Shown piece after piece: positions 16,406 through 24,780 of a stretch of 64,000 nt of DNA (its first letter is position 1; the number at the start of each line of letters is the position of its first letter). The notes beneath the pieces were generated by a model that was not told where the DNA came from, did no database searches, and was given only the letters and a program-made list of their open reading frames with translations. The stretch lies in NCBI RefSeq assembly GCF_003046175.1, contig NZ_PZZM01000001.1, positions 4,233,001-4,297,000 on the forward strand, read 5' to 3'. The position numbers and the translations under genes are program-made. Source of the DNA: Bosea sp. 124. GTDB lineage: Bacteria > Pseudomonadota > Alphaproteobacteria > Rhizobiales > Beijerinckiaceae.

Positions 16406-17040
16406 GCGGTCGTTTCCTTGCGGGCCATGGCGACGGCTTCCAGCGCCTCGTCCGCCTCGTCATCGATGCTGCGCGAGCCGAGCAGCGCGACGACCTCGTC
16501 GTACTGGCTGCAGAACAGGCCGAGCGCGGCCTCGAGCATGAGCACGGCGATCATCACGAGAAAGGCGCCGAGCCCGAAGGCCCAGATACCTTGCGGCAGT
16601 GCCATGGGGATGTGCAGGGCGCTGTTGTCATGTGCGTCGAACATCAGGGATTCCTGGAGCAGGTCCCACCCCGCCCAGGCGAGGAAGGCCGAGAACAGTC
16701 CGAGCAGGACGAGGGCGAGGAGATGGAGCAGGGCGCGGGCGCGCAAGGGGACCCGGTTGACGAGGACGTCGACCCGAATATGCGCGCGCTCCGCCAGCGT
16801 ATGGGCCAGCGCCCATGAGATGCCGCAGGCCAGCATGTAGCCGCTGATCTCGACGGTTGCGGCGCTGGAGACGCCGAAGGCCGAGCGGCCCACGATGTCC
16901 GAGGTGATGAATAGGGCACAGAGGACGTAGTTCCAGCCCGCCAGATAGGCCATGCCGGCTGCCGCGCGATCAACCGCCTTGCGCAAGGCCCGGGCGAACC
17001 GCAGGGCAGCCGGGGCGGAAGCCCCGGCTGCTTCGGTCAA
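16402..17040 (-). CDS. TRAP transporter small permease (DctQ type)
   Basis: A 212-residue protein with four predicted transmembrane helices (for example YLAGWNYVLCALFITSDIVGR, then AHTLAERAHIRVDV, the DctQ signature). I use a TTG start at 17040: it overlaps the TGA of the binding-protein gene (TTGA) and has a GGAG site 8 bp before. The first ATG would remove 29 residues, still before helix 1. A C-terminal tail of about 30 acidic residues follows the last helix. Confidence 0.88.
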   Translation of the reverse strand: MTEAAGASAPAALRFARALRKAVDRAAAGMAYLAGWNYVLCALFITSDIVGRSAFGVSSAATVEISGYMLACGISWALAHTLAERAHIRVDVLVNRVPLRARALLHLLALVLLGLFSAFLAWAGWDLLQESLMFDAHDNSALHIPMALPQGIWAFGLGAFLVMIAVLMLEAALGLFCSQYDEVVALLGSRSIDDEADEALEAVAMARKETTA

Positions 17041-18101
17041 GGCTTGAACTCCACCTTCGAGATCGGCGCGACGATCTCATTGTAGACGGTACCGCAGCGG
17101 GCGCCGCAACGCTTGACGAAGCCGGGCAGAACCGTGCTCTCCATGATCTGGCGCACGAGCACCTTGTCGGCTTCGGTCGCCTTGACCTCGGTCATCGGCC
17201 GGGCGGCGAGCGAGTGGATCTTGCAGGCGTCCTTGTTGCCGATGTTGCAGTCGATGCCGTCGCGCGTCGCCGCGTCGCCGAGCTTCCAAAGCGCGTCGGT
17301 CATCTCGGCGAAGGTCTTTTCCAACAGGTCCTTCGTTGCCGGGGCGAGCTTGTTCCACCAGGCGACGTTGACCATGTAGCCGGCCACTGCCCAGGAAAGC
17401 GGCAGGTCGGAGATATGGCTCGCCACCTCCGGCCAGCGCGCTGCGGCGCCACTGCCCGTGCCTGTGACGGCGCAGTCGACGACGCCGCGTTCGAGGGCGC
17501 TGTAGACCTCGGGAAAGCCGATGCTCACCGGCTGGGCGCCCATGGTCTGCACGAGATCGACCAGCGAGTTGCCGAAGGTGCGGATCTTGCGGCCCTTGAG
17601 GTCGGAGAGCGTGGTGAAGGGCTGGCGGCAGAACAGCACCTGCGCCGGGAAGGGGTATGTCACGACCAGGCGCGTGTTGAAGCGCTCCAGCTCCTTGTTG
17701 GCGATCGGCAGCATCGCGTCGGCGATCTTCCGCGCCATGCCGATGTCGGGGCTCAGCCCCGACAGGTCGATGCCATCGAGCAACGGCACGTCGCCGGACA
17801 GCGTGGTCAGCGTGCCGGCTCCGATATCGACCTGTCCCGAGCGGACGAGGCGCACGATCTCGGCGCCGCCGAGATTGCGCTCGGCATGGGAGCTGAGCTG
17901 AACGGTGATCTGGCCGTTCGAGGCCTTGGCGAGGCCGTCGCGCAGCAGCGGCTGGTCAACGAGCGTGTATTGGGCACTGGTCGGCAGCGGCTGTGTCACC
18001 GCCGAAATCGTCTGCTTCGGAATCGCGGTCTGGGCGAGTGCCATGCCGGATGCCGCGAGAGTCGCAAGCAGCGCTCCGCTGGCCAGAATGCTCTTCGTCA
18101 T
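17037..18101 (-). CDS. TRAP transporter solute-binding protein (DctP type)
   Basis: A 354-residue periplasmic receptor with a signal peptide (LASGALLATLAASGMALAQ, cleavage near residue 24). The DctP fold is supported by LKGRKIRTFGNSLVDLVQTMGAQPVSI (read as two overlapping family motifs around 165-190), including the Arg of KGRKIR that in the family binds the carboxylate of the ligand. This suggests a carboxylate solute. It is the first gene of the dctP-dctQ-dctM-hyuA-hyuB run, 144 bp after the LysR gene on the same strand. Confidence 0.9.
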   Translation of the reverse strand: MTKSILASGALLATLAASGMALAQTAIPKQTISAVTQPLPTSAQYTLVDQPLLRDGLAKASNGQITVQLSSHAERNLGGAEIVRLVRSGQVDIGAGTLTTLSGDVPLLDGIDLSGLSPDIGMARKIADAMLPIANKELERFNTRLVVTYPFPAQVLFCRQPFTTLSDLKGRKIRTFGNSLVDLVQTMGAQPVSIGFPEVYSALERGVVDCAVTGTGSGAAARWPEVASHISDLPLSWAVAGYMVNVAWWNKLAPATKDLLEKTFAEMTDALWKLGDAATRDGIDCNIGNKDACKIHSLAARPMTEVKATEADKVLVRQIMESTVLPGFVKRCGARCGTVYNEIVAPISKVEFKP

Positions 18102-18245
18102 CGCTGTGAGCCTCGGTTGTTGTGTTCCCCTGATGGCCCGCGCTTCTGGCTGTCTCTTCCCTGGCCCGCCTGTGATCGGCGGTTCCTATCGCGAATTCGG
18201 TTCCTCTTCGCCGGATTTCATTCTGGACGGCCGTTCGGGCCGCGT

Positions 18246-19226
18246 TCAGGGGCTCATTTGAAGGCCATTGGCCCCGGGGTGTCGAATTGTGTTTTTGGAT
18301 CGGCCCGATCGGAATATCGGATCAGGCGGCGTGCCTTCCTCCAGCGTCTTCCCGATCTGGCTGGCGTGGCGTGCCACCAGCGCGGCCAGGAAGTTGTTGG
18401 GCTTGCGCAGATAGGCGATCTGGAAGCCGTTGGGCGGCAGCGTCACGCCCTCGACCGCGATGCTGCGCAGCCGGCCACGTTCGAGCTCCTCGCGCACGAG
18501 CGCCAGCGGGAGAATGCAGCTTCCCATGCCGTCGAGCGCCATGCGGATCATGATCGTCAGCGAGGCGCTGCCCCAGAGGCGAACCTGCTCGCGCCCTTCG
18601 CCGGCCAGTGCCCGCTTGATTTCCTCCGCCAGGGGGCTGTTGTGCGAAAAGCTGATGATCGGCCATTCCGCCAGCCGCGCCAGCGTCAGCGGGCCGTCTC
18701 CGATCGGAAGCTCCGGGCTTGCCACCCAGCCCAGCGGCAGATGGCAGAGGCGCTGGTTGATGGCGCGCGGATCGGCGACAGGGCCGACCTGCATGCTGAC
18801 GTCGACCTGCCCGCGCAGGAGCTGCTCGGACAGCACATTGGTGGTATCGACCACCATGTCGACGACGAGCTCGGGATAGTTGGCGTTGATGACAGCGATC
18901 AGGCGCGGCATCAGGCTGTGGACGAGGGTTTCGGCGACGCCGAGCCGCAGGACGCCGCGCACGGCGTCGGCGCGCGAGACGACGGCACGCGCCTCCGTCA
19001 TGATCGACAGCATGCGTTCCGCGTATTCGAGCAGCACGGTTCCTTCGCGGGTCAGCGTCGTGCGTCGTTGTGGCGGCCCGAACAGGACGACGCCGAAATG
19101 GCTTTCCAACTGGTCGATGCGCGCCGAGATCGAGGGTTGGGTGGTGTTGAGCTGCCCGGCGGCAGCCCGGAAGCCGCCCAGGCGTGCCACCCACACGAAG
19201 GTCTCCAGGCATTTGAGATCGTTCAT
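18246..19226 (-). CDS. LysR family transcriptional regulator
   Basis: A 326-residue protein. The N-terminal winged helix-turn-helix (about residues 1-60) is typical: FVWVARLGGFRAAAGQLNTTQPSISARIDQLE. The effector-binding domain follows. It lies directly upstream of the TRAP-hydantoinase genes, in the same direction, and is the obvious candidate for their regulator. LysR genes are more often divergent from their targets, so the same-strand arrangement deserves note. The last 20 or so residues are poorly conserved in type. Confidence 0.9.
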   Translation of the reverse strand: MNDLKCLETFVWVARLGGFRAAAGQLNTTQPSISARIDQLESHFGVVLFGPPQRRTTLTREGTVLLEYAERMLSIMTEARAVVSRADAVRGVLRLGVAETLVHSLMPRLIAVINANYPELVVDMVVDTTNVLSEQLLRGQVDVSMQVGPVADPRAINQRLCHLPLGWVASPELPIGDGPLTLARLAEWPIISFSHNSPLAEEIKRALAGEGREQVRLWGSASLTIMIRMALDGMGSCILPLALVREELERGRLRSIAVEGVTLPPNGFQIAYLRKPNNFLAALVARHASQIGKTLEEGTPPDPIFRSGRSKNTIRHPGANGLQMSP

Positions 19227-19476
19227 GCTTCAACCTCGCCTCATCGGGGAGTGGCGGCTTGTAGGGTCGCAGGCCGAAAGCAGGATCGAAAACGGCGGAG
19301 GAGCGTGGGCGAAGCTGTTCGACGGAACCGGCATGATGATCAGGCCTCGCTGGCGCCGTGCCGGTCCCCGCAGGACGCATCGGTGCGACCGTGACCGGCT
19401 AGCATCATCCGTGCCGAACGGGCGGCGAGGCCTCGCGGGCTTCAGGTTCGATCAATGAAGCCGTGCCGGTGGCGCT

Positions 19477-20385
19477 TCAGCGTCTCACCGCAGCATGCCG
19501 CGCCGTCCTGCGCCGCGCCGGCAGCATGATCGAGCCCGAGGCCGCGACGACCAGCACGAGACCGAGCCAGTCGCTCGGCGTCGGGTGCTCGCCAAGCAGC
19601 AGCACCGATCCGAGCACGCCGACGGCGGGCACCATCAGCGTGCCGAGGCTCGCGATGCCCGCGGGCAGGCCGGCGATCACCGTGAACCAGATGAAATAGG
19701 CCAGGGCCTGCGCGCCGAGGACATGGTAGCCCAGCGCCGCTATCGCCCGTCCCTCGAGCATTTTTGGCATCGGCACGCCCTCGAAGGCGAGCATTCCGAT
19801 GCAGGCGGCGCTGCCACCGATCAGCAACTGCCAGGCTGCGATGGTCAGGGCCGGCGCGTCGACCGGCCAGCGTTTGGTGACGATCGTACCCAGCGCCCAG
19901 CAGACGCTGGCGATCAACGCATAGAGCAGGCCGACCGACAGCGTGCCGCTCGCGAGCAGCGGCACGCCGAGGCAGACGAGCCCCGCCGCGCCGAGTCCGA
20001 GGCCGACGAGCCGCCGGCCGTCGATCGGCTCCGCCAGCAGGAGGCGGGCGAGCAGCGTCGCCCAGATCGGCATGGTGAAGGTTAGGATCGCCGCCCGCGA
20101 CGTCGGCGCTGCGAGCTGGGCGAAAGCGAGCAGCACGTTGAAGGCCGCGATCGAGAGAAGGCCGGCGATCGCCAGCCTGAGCCATTGCCGCCGCGGCACG
20201 GCGAGCGATTGGCCGCGGACGAGCGCAATCGCGAGCAGCGTCAGTCCGGCGAAGGTCATTCCCCCGGCTCGCAGCGTCCAGGGTGCGATCTCGGTGAGCG
20301 CAATCCGCACTGCGGGCCAGTTGAAACCCCAGAGCAGCCCGAGCAGCGGGACGAGCAGGAGCGGGCGGTCGGAGGCGTGCGGCAT
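19477..20385 (-). CDS. EamA/DMT family transporter
   Basis: A 302-residue inner-membrane protein with ten predicted helices formed by two EamA repeats. The first starts with LLGLLWGFNWPAVRIAL and the second with LLYALIASVCWALGTIVTKRW. EamA proteins often export amino acids or other metabolites. The start MPHASDRPLLL is chosen; 14 extra codons upstream would not fit the first helix. Its last residues are Arg-rich and cytoplasmic. Isolated, so no substrate can be inferred. Confidence 0.88.
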   Translation of the reverse strand: MPHASDRPLLLVPLLGLLWGFNWPAVRIALTEIAPWTLRAGGMTFAGLTLLAIALVRGQSLAVPRRQWLRLAIAGLLSIAAFNVLLAFAQLAAPTSRAAILTFTMPIWATLLARLLLAEPIDGRRLVGLGLGAAGLVCLGVPLLASGTLSVGLLYALIASVCWALGTIVTKRWPVDAPALTIAAWQLLIGGSAACIGMLAFEGVPMPKMLEGRAIAALGYHVLGAQALAYFIWFTVIAGLPAGIASLGTLMVPAVGVLGSVLLLGEHPTPSDWLGLVLVVAASGSIMLPARRRTARHAAVRR

Positions 20386-20561
20386 GGCGTAACCATCGGG
20401 GGCGCGCTGAACCGGCGCGCCGTGCAAAGAAGATCGACTGGAGGGGCAGCGTTCGACCCGGGCCGGCCTCAGGCACGGCGCGAACTTTCATGCCGCGCAG
20501 CCAGAGCTCGCTGGCCTGCGCTGCAAGGCTGCCTTGCGAGGCTTGGCCTCGGAGAGAGCAC

Positions 20562-20597
20562 GGGCCGAGGTTTCCGGAAGCCGGAACGCCTCGGCCC
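20562..20597 (-). terminator. Long hairpin, likely terminator of the aldehyde dehydrogenase gene
   Basis: Outer arms GGGCCGAGG (20562-20570) and CCTCGGCCC (20589-20597) enclose an inner stem TTCCGG/CCGGAA with an AAG loop, about 15 bp in all. It lies 14 bp past the stop of the gene and is followed on the minus strand by GTGCTCTCTCC, which has some T but no clean run. Confidence 0.65.
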
Positions 20598-20610
20598 GAT
20601 GGTTGTGACT

Positions 20611-22041
20611 TCAGGCAGCGGCGTAGCCGACGGTGCCCTTGATCTCGAGGAATTCGTCGAGCCCGAAATCGGCATATTCGCGCCCGTTTCCGGATTGCTT
20701 GTAGCCGCCGAAGGGCGCGCCCGCGTCCCAGGCCGGGTAGTTGATGTAGACATTGCCGCTGCGCATCTGGGCCGCGACCTTGCGGGCGCGCTCGAGCGAA
20801 CCGGACTGGACGTAGGAGGCCAGTCCATAGGGAGTGTCGTTCGCCCGCTCGATGACCTCCGCCTCGCTGCCATAGGGCAGGATCGAGAGCACAGGCCCGA
20901 AGATCTCCTCGCGCGCGATCGTCATCTCGTCGGTGACGTTGGCGAAGACCGTCGGGCGGACATAGTAGCCGCGGTTCAGCCCCTCGGGGCGGCCCGAGCC
21001 GCCGGTGACGAGATCGGCGCCTTCCTTGATGCCGGCCTCGATCAGCTTCTGGATCTTGTTGTACTGCGTCTCGCTGACGACCGGCCCGAGCCAGGTGTCG
21101 TCGGCCGAGGGTGCGCCGACCTTGAGCGGCGCGGCGACGGCCTTGGCGATGGCGACGGCCTCGTCATGCAGCGCGGCCGGCACGAACATCCGGGTCGGCG
21201 CGTTGCAGGACTGGCCGCTGTTGCGCATCACGCTCTCGACGCCGAGCTTGACCGACTTCTTCAGGTCGGCATCGTCTAGGATGATGTTGGCCGACTTGCC
21301 GCCGAGCTCCTGATGCACGCGCTTGACGGTGTCGGCGGCCGCCTTGGCGACGAGGATGCCGGCCCGCGTCGAGCCGGTGAAGGAGACCATGTCGACGCCG
21401 GGGTGGCGGGAGATCGCCTCGCCCACGGTCGGGCCGTCGCCCTGGACGAGGTTGAACACGCCCTTGGGCACGCCGGCCTCATGCATCGCCTCGGCGAAGA
21501 TGATCGCGTTGAGCGGGGCGATTTCGGAGGGCTTCAGCACCATGGTGCAGCCGGCGGCGAGCGCCGGCGCGACCTTGCACATGATCTGGTTGATCGGCCA
21601 GTTCCACGGCGTGATCATACCGACGACGCCGATCGGCTCCTTGGCGATCAGCGTCTGGCCGCGCACCTCCTCGAAGCGGTACGATTCCAGCGTCTCGATC
21701 ATCTTTGCGAGGTGGGCGGTGCCCATCGCGGCCTGGGCCTTGTGGGCGAGATCCTTGGGCGCTCCCATTTCGCGCGACAGCGTCTCGGCGATCTCGGCAT
21801 AGCGCGCCTTGTAGGCCTCCATCAGCCGGCGCATCAGCGCCAGCCGGTCCTCGCGCGAGGTTGCCGCAAAAGCCGGAAAGGCCGCGCGCGCCGCCGCGAC
21901 CGCCTTGTCGACGTCGGCTGCAGTGCCGAGCGCGATGGTGGCGAAGGCCTCCTCCGTCGAGGGATCGATCACGTCGAGCGTTTTGGCGCCGGCCGGGGCA
22001 ACCCACTGGCCATCGATGTAGAACTGGAGCGCGTGCGACAT
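20611..22041 (-). CDS. Aldehyde dehydrogenase family protein
   Basis: A 476-residue NAD(P)-dependent dehydrogenase oxidising an aldehyde to its acid. The general base Glu245 (HQELGGKSAN) and the nucleophile Cys279 (NSGQSCNAPTRM) are present, as are TPWNWPINQ (about 144-152) and the cofactor-binding FTGSTRAG (about 221-228). Length is normal. The gene stands alone, with a terminator after it and a 325-bp region before it that holds an inverted repeat. The aldehyde is unknown. Confidence 0.92.
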   Translation of the reverse strand: MSHALQFYIDGQWVAPAGAKTLDVIDPSTEEAFATIALGTAADVDKAVAAARAAFPAFAATSREDRLALMRRLMEAYKARYAEIAETLSREMGAPKDLAHKAQAAMGTAHLAKMIETLESYRFEEVRGQTLIAKEPIGVVGMITPWNWPINQIMCKVAPALAAGCTMVLKPSEIAPLNAIIFAEAMHEAGVPKGVFNLVQGDGPTVGEAISRHPGVDMVSFTGSTRAGILVAKAAADTVKRVHQELGGKSANIILDDADLKKSVKLGVESVMRNSGQSCNAPTRMFVPAALHDEAVAIAKAVAAPLKVGAPSADDTWLGPVVSETQYNKIQKLIEAGIKEGADLVTGGSGRPEGLNRGYYVRPTVFANVTDEMTIAREEIFGPVLSILPYGSEAEVIERANDTPYGLASYVQSGSLERARKVAAQMRSGNVYINYPAWDAGAPFGGYKQSGNGREYADFGLDEFLEIKGTVGYAAA

Positions 22042-22095
22042 GGGGATAGTCTCCTCGGGTTCAGAAAAGGGGCACGTCGCCGGATGACGGCCTCA

Positions 22096-22110
22096 TGGCG
22101 TGTCACGCCA
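22096..22110. promoter_or_regulatory. Perfect 7-1-7 inverted repeat, possible operator
   Basis: TGGCGTG, one T, then CACGCCA. It is 55 bp before the start of the minus-strand aldehyde dehydrogenase gene, a position that fits an operator. No regulator can be named. Confidence 0.45.
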
Positions 22111-22154
22111 AGGACGGTCCAAGGCATCGTGCTGCGCCGTATGGTCACGGTCGA

Positions 22155-22178
22155 CGCTATGCATTATTGATTATAACG
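22155..22178 (+). promoter_or_regulatory. ModE-like (molybdate-responsive) box
   Basis: Half-sites CGCTAT (22155-22160) and ATAACG (22173-22178) with 12 bp between them match the layout known for the ModE box, CGnTATATA and TATATAACG with a 6-7 bp spacer. Outer positions are degenerate. It precedes the mop (molbindin) gene by about 190 bp, which fits molybdate control. Confidence 0.55.
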
Positions 22179-22366
22179 ATAGGTGGATCATATGCCTTTG
22201 TCACGGTCGCTGGCATGGACCATCGCGAATGGCGACATGCTCACAGGGCAGATCGCCGGCATGGTCAGGCCGGGACTTTGCCTGGCCGAACCGGACTGGC
22301 ACGATGGGCTCCCGATATCACGCTCGACCATTCGGCAGACATCATATCGCAGTGGAGGACGACATC

Positions 22367-22573
22367 GTGAAGATCAGCGCGCGCAACCAGCTCAAGGGAA
22401 CCATCGTCGAGATCACCAAGGGCGAGACGACGGCGCATGTCCGGCTCGATGTCGGCGGGACGATCGTGACCTCGGCGATCACCAACGCGGCGGTGGACGA
22501 TCTCAAGCTCGCGGTGGGCCAGCCCGCCTACGCGGTCGTGAAGGCCTCCGACGTCATGATCGCGATCGACTGA
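22367..22573 (+). CDS. mop: Molbindin, single-Mop-domain molybdate-binding protein
   Basis: A 68-residue TOBE/Mop domain protein: SARNQLKGTIVEITKGETTAHV at the start, then VDDLKLAVGQPAYAVVKASDVMIA, the standard Mop pattern. Such proteins assemble as hexamers that store molybdate or tungstate in the cytoplasm. It begins with GTG, preceded at a good distance by GGAGG. It lies 6 bp before trmO, so the two are probably co-transcribed although functionally unrelated. A ModE-like box is upstream. Confidence 0.9.
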   Translation: MKISARNQLKGTIVEITKGETTAHVRLDVGGTIVTSAITNAAVDDLKLAVGQPAYAVVKASDVMIAID

Positions 22574-22579
22574 GCCGCG

Positions 22580-23074
22580 ATGGTCCGGGAAAACGAGATT
22601 CGCCGCGCCGAGGTTGCGGTCGAGCCGCCGCCCGCGACCGATGCCGGGCTCGTCTTCATCGGCCGCATCCGCACGCCCTGGACCTCGCGGCTGACCTGTC
22701 CGCGCCAGGGCCGCGAGGACGGGCCGATCTGCCGGATCGAAATCTTCGAGCCGTGGACCGCGGCGATCGACGGCGTCGAGGCCTTCGAGCGGCTCGAGGT
22801 GCTCTACTGGTTGCACCAGTCGCGGCGCGATCTCGTTCGTCAGAGCCCCGCCAACAATGGTGAAGTGCATGGCACCTTTGCCTTGCGCTCGCCGGTGCGG
22901 CCGAATCCGATCGGCACGTCGATCGTGACCCTGATCGGGCGCGACGGGGCGACGATTCTCGTGCGCGGACTGGATTGTCTCGACGAAACGCCGCTGCTCG
23001 ATCTGAAGCCGGATCGTAGCCTGTTTACACCGATTGCGCCGGCGCAGACCGGCGATTTCGATGTCGGAGGCTGA
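22580..23074 (+). CDS. trmO: tRNA (N6-threonylcarbamoyl-A37)-methyltransferase TrmO
   Basis: A 164-residue member of the TrmO/YaeB/VirR family, an SAM-dependent enzyme that methylates t6A37 in tRNA. Family marks are FIGRIRTPW near residue 27, then LEVLYWLHQS, the conserved LRSPVRPNPIG (about residues 100-110) and LDCLDETPLLDLKPD near 135. Length is that of the single-domain bacterial form. It begins just 6 bp after mop. Convergent with the DUF2325 gene; 35 bp separate their stops. Confidence 0.9.
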   Translation: MVRENEIRRAEVAVEPPPATDAGLVFIGRIRTPWTSRLTCPRQGREDGPICRIEIFEPWTAAIDGVEAFERLEVLYWLHQSRRDLVRQSPANNGEVHGTFALRSPVRPNPIGTSIVTLIGRDGATILVRGLDCLDETPLLDLKPDRSLFTPIAPAQTGDFDVGG

Positions 23075-23109
23075 ACCCGGGCGCTCCTGAGACTTCGCCG
23101 AGCGGGAGC

Positions 23110-24366
23110 CTATAAGGGCATCGCGAACGCTGCCGGATCGGCGATCGCGGCGACGAAGCTGGCAAGGCTGGCGGTTCGCAGCGGAATGAACCGCTTGCCA
23201 TGGGCTTTGGCGAGCTTCTTGATCTGGCCAGCCGCATGATGGCTGATGCAGTCGATCGGGAAAAACGTAGCGTCCGCCTGACTCACCAAGCCGGGCAGCA
23301 GGGCCGAATTGTTCTCGACGCCGCCGTCATGGACCAGAAGTTCTCCGCCACGCGCCGCCATCAGCGATCGGGCGTGCTCGATCGGCCCTGGGCGGCCCCC
23401 GACATAAAGCAGCACCAGACCGGCCATGTCGCGCGTCGGCGGGGGCTCGTCCGGGCTTGCCGGAGCGGGTGCGATGGCGGCCTCCAGAGACGCCAGTTCG
23501 GTCTGAAGTTCGCCCTGGCGTTTCGCGAGCCTCGCCGTTGTCAGCCGCTCGCCGGCCAGCAGCATTTCGCTCCGCTCGAGGCGTTTCGACAGCGCCAGCA
23601 AACGGGTCTGCTCCGCGTCGAGCCGCCGGGCGAGAAGATCGACCGTGTCGGATCTGTTCTCGGATTGGGCCCGAAGCTGGTCGAGCGCGGCGTTCCGGTC
23701 GCGATCAACCAGAAGGAACTCGATCTTTCGGAGCAATTCGGAGCGTTCGGCGGCCGCGTCGCGCAGTCGCGCTTCCTGCCGGGCCATCTTTGCGTCGCGC
23801 TCGCCCAGTGCGATCTCCAGCTTTCGCAGCCGCGCCAGATCGAGCCGGTTCGACTGCCCGACGAGATGCGAGAGCATGTGCACCTCGCCGAAGGCCTCGC
23901 GGATCACCGCACGGCTGCAGGCCGGGTGGCTCAGAGCGGCCCAGTAGCCGCCGGGAATGTTGCCCTCCTCCAAAGCGCTGCGCCAGCGCCGCAGCAGTTC
24001 GTCGGCTGTGGTTGTGCCCGCCATGCGCTTGATCGCGGCGTCATGACGCTTGTCGAGAGCCTTGTGCAGCACCTTGCCGGAGAGGTCGTGACGGCCGGCC
24101 GCCCGGACGCCGCGCGTGTGCAACTCGTGATCGCTGGCTGTGGGCGCATCCGCCTGGCCCAGCCGGCTGAGAATCTGGCGGAGTTCACCGGTGGTCAGGC
24201 AGCTGCCGACGATCGAACGGTGCAGGTTGGGTAAGATCTCCCAGATCCTGAAGCGACGGCGGCCGTTCAGATCTTTGGCATCCAGCAAGGGCCGGTCATC
24301 GGCCGGTCTGGGCAAAGCCATGCCGAGCGCGGGCGCGCGCCGGGCGTGAAAGGTCGGTATCGACAT
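23110..24366 (-). CDS. DUF2325 domain-containing protein with coiled coil
   Basis: A 418-residue soluble protein. The C-terminal DUF2325 domain (about 310-410) is clear: LLYVGGRPGPIEHARSL, VHDGGVENN, LPGLVSQAD, FPIDCISHHAA and FIPLRTASLASF. The middle (about 170-290) is a long, charged, Leu-heptad coiled coil. The N-terminal third has conserved His/Cys but no known domain. DUF2325 function is not established. It is divergent from an ArsR-family gene, with a perfect palindrome between them that sits 16 bp before this start, so it is very likely controlled by that regulator. Confidence 0.85.
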   Translation of the reverse strand: MSIPTFHARRAPALGMALPRPADDRPLLDAKDLNGRRRFRIWEILPNLHRSIVGSCLTTGELRQILSRLGQADAPTASDHELHTRGVRAAGRHDLSGKVLHKALDKRHDAAIKRMAGTTTADELLRRWRSALEEGNIPGGYWAALSHPACSRAVIREAFGEVHMLSHLVGQSNRLDLARLRKLEIALGERDAKMARQEARLRDAAAERSELLRKIEFLLVDRDRNAALDQLRAQSENRSDTVDLLARRLDAEQTRLLALSKRLERSEMLLAGERLTTARLAKRQGELQTELASLEAAIAPAPASPDEPPPTRDMAGLVLLYVGGRPGPIEHARSLMAARGGELLVHDGGVENNSALLPGLVSQADATFFPIDCISHHAAGQIKKLAKAHGKRFIPLRTASLASFVAAIADPAAFAMPL

Positions 24367-24381
24367 GTCTCGCCTCTATTT

Positions 24382-24403
24382 GTTATATTCAAATGAATAT
24401 AAC
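24382..24403. promoter_or_regulatory. Perfect palindromic operator between DUF2325 and ArsR genes
   Basis: Arms GTTATATTC (24382-24390) and GAATATAAC (24395-24403) with a 4-bp AAAT spacer. The AT-rich palindrome in GC-rich DNA lies between divergent genes, one of which encodes an ArsR/SmtB-family repressor. AT-rich imperfect repeats of this type are the usual targets of that family (for example BigR). It likely controls both genes. Confidence 0.75.
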
Positions 24404-24426
24404 GAGCGAGTAGGAGGCGATGCAGA

Positions 24427-24780
24427 GTGGATCGGGAGTTGGCCTTTCCAGCCGCCGCGGATATCGAGGCGCGGACGCTGCCGGACCCGGACCTCGCATG
24501 CGTGGAAGCCGACCGGATGGCGCGGGCAGGCGACGCCAGCGAGCTCTTCAAGATACTGGCGCACCGGACCCGGCTGCTCGTGCTGTGCCAGATCGCCGAG
24601 CGCGAACGGTCCGTATCCGAGCTGGAAAGGGTTCTGGGCCTTCGTCAGGCTGCCATATCCCCGCAGCTTGCGCGGTTGCGCATTCAAGGAATCGTGTCCA
24701 CGCGCCGGGACGGCAGGAATATGTTCTACCGGCTGGAAAACCACGACATCCGCGACCTGCTCCGGGCGATCTCGAGATGA
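24427..24780 (+). CDS. ArsR/SmtB family transcriptional regulator
   Basis: A 117-residue winged-helix repressor: ASELFKILAHRTRLLVLCQIAE (about residues 37-58) is the typical first part, followed by SVSELERVLGLRQAAISPQLARLR (recognition helix) and the wing IVSTRRDGRNMFYRL. GTG start, with GGAGG 9 bp upstream. A Cys (Cys55 in LVLCQIAE) sits where some redox- or sulfide-sensing members have one (BigR/SqrR type), but a second Cys is only found at the N-terminus (DLACVEAD, Cys25). Sensing of persulfide or metal is therefore possible and unproven. It is divergent from the DUF2325 gene with a shared palindrome. Confidence 0.88.
   Translation: MDRELAFPAAADIEARTLPDPDLACVEADRMARAGDASELFKILAHRTRLLVLCQIAERERSVSELERVLGLRQAAISPQLARLRIQGIVSTRRDGRNMFYRLENHDIRDLLRAISR

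Larger units (their letters stand above)
22042..22366. other. Divergent regulatory region between aldehyde dehydrogenase and mop
   Basis: A 325-bp gap without gene. From left to right it holds a 7-1-7 inverted repeat (22096-22110), an AT-rich stretch with a ModE-like box (22155-22178), and a leader of about 190 nt with an 8-bp hairpin (GGTCAGGC at 22263-22270 with GCCTGGCC at 22280-22287, loop 9). Frames open here have no ribosome site or family look. Confidence 0.6.

Noticed and set aside
17214..19394. A 726-codon plus-strand frame over dctP and the LysR gene
   Set aside because: Antisense to two clear genes; no ribosome site or domain.
22181..22366. Possible Moco riboswitch before mop
   Set aside because: A hairpin is present but the conserved core of the motif could not be matched by eye; kept only as a structured leader.
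22183..22863. A 226-codon open frame across mop and trmO
   Set aside because: Overlaps two genes with clear families in other frames, no ribosome site at its start.
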